From Colocasia esculenta (Eukaryota; Streptophyta; Magnoliopsida; Alismatales; Araceae), in NCBI GenBank assembly GCA_014218235.1, contig CM024759.1:5906712-5970711 (forward strand): a DNA stretch of 64,000 nucleotides, written 5' to 3'. How positions within the stretch are numbered: the first letter of the stretch is position 1; every line of letters begins with the position of its first letter. The notes beneath the pieces are model-generated. The model had not been told where the DNA came from and did not search any database. It was given only the letters and a program-made list of their open reading frames with translations. This document shows, one piece after another, positions 62,121 through 64,000 of the stretch. The position numbers and the translations under genes are program-made.

Positions 62121-64000
62121 TGTAACGCCCCAGAAATTCAAAGAATTAAGAAAATAAGAATAATTCGGTTAAAATACCTTAGGATTGTTATTAAATTGTG
62201 ATAATTAGAAGATAGATTTAATTAGTGGTAATGAACATTACCCCAGTATCGTACATCGAAGTGCGCGTTCCCACATGGCGACACCGAAAAACGACAACGA
62301 AATAAAAATCTGAGAACATCATAATTTCCAGAAAAATGTGGAGAAATCAAATATGTAATTATCTGAATTTTTTGACGTACGGATTTCAAGGTACAGTCAA
62401 CGCGACCATTTTTCGGGTAATTTTTCACCTACTGTAAAATAAATTCTTAAAATAAAACTAAAATCACCATAATTTGTAAAACTATCAAATTAGTCTTTGG
62501 TTGAAATTTTAGGACAAATGAACACCACTTAGAGGTGTTTGTCTAGTGATCATTGGGCCAGCCGAATTAGGGACTATTTACGGTGATGATTTTATGGGAA
62601 TTTTTTGTGTGTCCACGTGTGAAGTGTTGTGAAGGCCACAACACATGGTAGAAGCTTCTATGCTTATGCCTTATGTGTAAGTGTTGGATGGGTTGCATGA
62701 AGCAGGTGTCCTTGCCATGGTTTAAGAGGTTTAAAAGCTTGACACCTTGATGGCCGACGTGCCATCATGCATGGATGTTTGGAGGGTTATAAAACCTCCC
62801 AACACCCAGCGTGTAAGATTTTCCACTTCTTGCTCTTGCCTCTCTCCTGCCCTTGTTGTGCCTATTGCTGATTTGGGTTGTTGCGGCTGCACCTGAAGGC
62901 CACCCTGCCATGAGTGTTGCTTTATTTTAATGGAAGTTGCTGCTGCATGAACTGCTGTTTCTACTGTTCGTGTTGATAGTGCTTGCAAATCTCGCTACAG
63001 TTGGAGTGCTGCTGCTGGAGTTGCTGAGGTACTGTCTTGCACCTTCGCGTGGGTGGCAAGCTACTGGAGCTGTTGCTTTCCTTGTTTGATTAGAAGTGTG
63101 AGAACTATAGCTGTTGGGGACAGCTGCACCTTGGTTCCATCAAGACCATCGGAATGAAAGTAACATCCTTCAAATTTAGGTAGGATTCAATTATTTCCTT
63201 CCTCTCTTACTCTTACCCTTGATCTAGTAATAGAACTTATTGCTAAGTGTACAAGCTCTCAGTTCTTGTTTGAGATCCGTAAGTACCTCTAGAAGCTTGT
63301 GTGCATCATGTGTGGTTGTAGAACCCTCTCCCTATCTCTTCTCTGTTCTAAGTCTTTGATTTCCACTCATGTTAAAGAAGTCATGATCACCCTTACTTGC
63401 CTTACACTTGTGGATTCTCTTTTGAAACAATGTATTTATCCCTTATAAGCATGTTTTAGTTGTGCCTGTAGGATTCAATTCCTTCTATCCTTCTCTTCAC
63501 TAGTGGATTACTAGCTTGAAGGGGATCTCACCTTGTATGTCATCCTGTAGTTCTCATCCTATAATTCTGAAAGTATGTTCTTCACAGGACTACATTTTCC
63601 ATCATGTTTTAGTTAATTGTCATGTTTAAGTTAATGGTCATCCATGAGAGTTTATAGATAATTTCTTCTTTCTTAACTTGATTCATAACTCTGGAGTGTT
63701 ATCGATATTCTTGCGTAATGTAGACCGATCCATGATGGATCTTTCTTGTCGTGAAACTGATTTCTTGAGAGATCATGGAGATCTGAAGTGTGTGAACTTG
63801 ACAAGTTTTAAGTGAAAAAGAAAAGAAAGTTTAAGAGTTGACTTCCCATTTCAATTTCCTTGAACTCCCTTTCAATGTGTCTTCTTGAAAAAAATTAGCC
63901 ATATGACCACATTCCATGTGTATATCTTCTATTCTTATGCTTTGATATTTTCATGAGTGAGGTTAAGATTATGTTTTAATTAAGTCCTAATCATGTTAGG
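62121..64000 (+). repeat. LTR of a related gypsy family (runs off the window)
   Basis: Starts TGTAACGCCCC. Its first about 400 bp are clearly related to the LTR starting at 35488; both contain 'gcgacaccg/acgacaccg', 'aaaatctgagaaca', 'cacctactgtaaaataaa' and 'aaatcaccataattt'. A TATA-like TATAAAA at 62788-62794 is 667 bp from the LTR start, nearly the same as in the complete element. The middle section is diverged, and no CTGTCGACAG array is seen before the window ends. The 3' end is outside the window. Confidence 0.85.
62788..62794 (+). promoter_or_regulatory. Probable TATA box of the third LTR
   Basis: TATAAAA in a conserved setting (GCCATCATGCATGG upstream, matching GCCATCGCGCATGG in the 35488 LTR), at the same distance from the LTR start as in the other two LTRs. 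Confidence 0.55.

Overview
This window is nuclear DNA of a flowering plant. The evidence is the class of transposons present (a CACTA/En-Spm element with TNP2, a Ty3/gypsy chromovirus-type element primed by initiator tRNA-Met, plant L1-type LINEs with a terminal RNase H) and one host gene, an intron-containing KAPA synthase of biotin synthesis ending in a peroxisomal-type tripeptide. The GC-rich first exon leans towards a monocot, but that is only an inference. I saw no tRNA, rRNA or CRISPR. Almost everything outside the KAPA synthase gene is transposon or duplicated repeat.

Layout. Positions 1-30380 (copy A) and 46483-59340 (copy B) are two direct copies of one segmental duplication, roughly 95% alike by eye. 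They are separated by a spacer (30381-46482) that carries the KAPA synthase gene (30813-32878) and a complete gypsy element (35488-46327). Copy A was later invaded by an 11.8-kb CACTA element (9049-20828, 3-bp target duplication) and by a 5'-truncated LINE (21462-29128, 14-bp target duplication). That LINE was itself split by a 4.0-kb TG...CA element that looks like a solo LTR (22650-26637). Copy B lacks these and so preserves the empty sites, but it has its own LINE fragment (46903-49188). The end of the window (59341-64000) holds remnants of a related gypsy family, including gag zinc knuckles, a polypurine tract and an LTR that runs off the window.

How it works together. The only host gene I can defend is the KAPA synthase (six exons, 452 aa, open throughout). 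The CACTA element carries three minus-strand genes: a TNP2 transposase broken by five in-frame stops, a five-exon ULP1-like (C48) cysteine protease that is open from start to stop with all four catalytic-site residues, and a broken Ptta-type second transposase. The gypsy gag-pol has two frameshifts and two stops or more. Both LINE ORF2 copies are broken.

Strongest unusual signals: the intact ULP1-like gene inside an otherwise dead CACTA element; paired CTGTCGACAG palindromes exactly 21 bp apart and repeated every 72-73 bp in two different LTR-type sequences; a TGCCRACTCA-rich element with tandem repeats at three scales (58 bp, ~180 bp, ~340 bp apart); and a strong divergence gradient between the two LTRs of the gypsy element.
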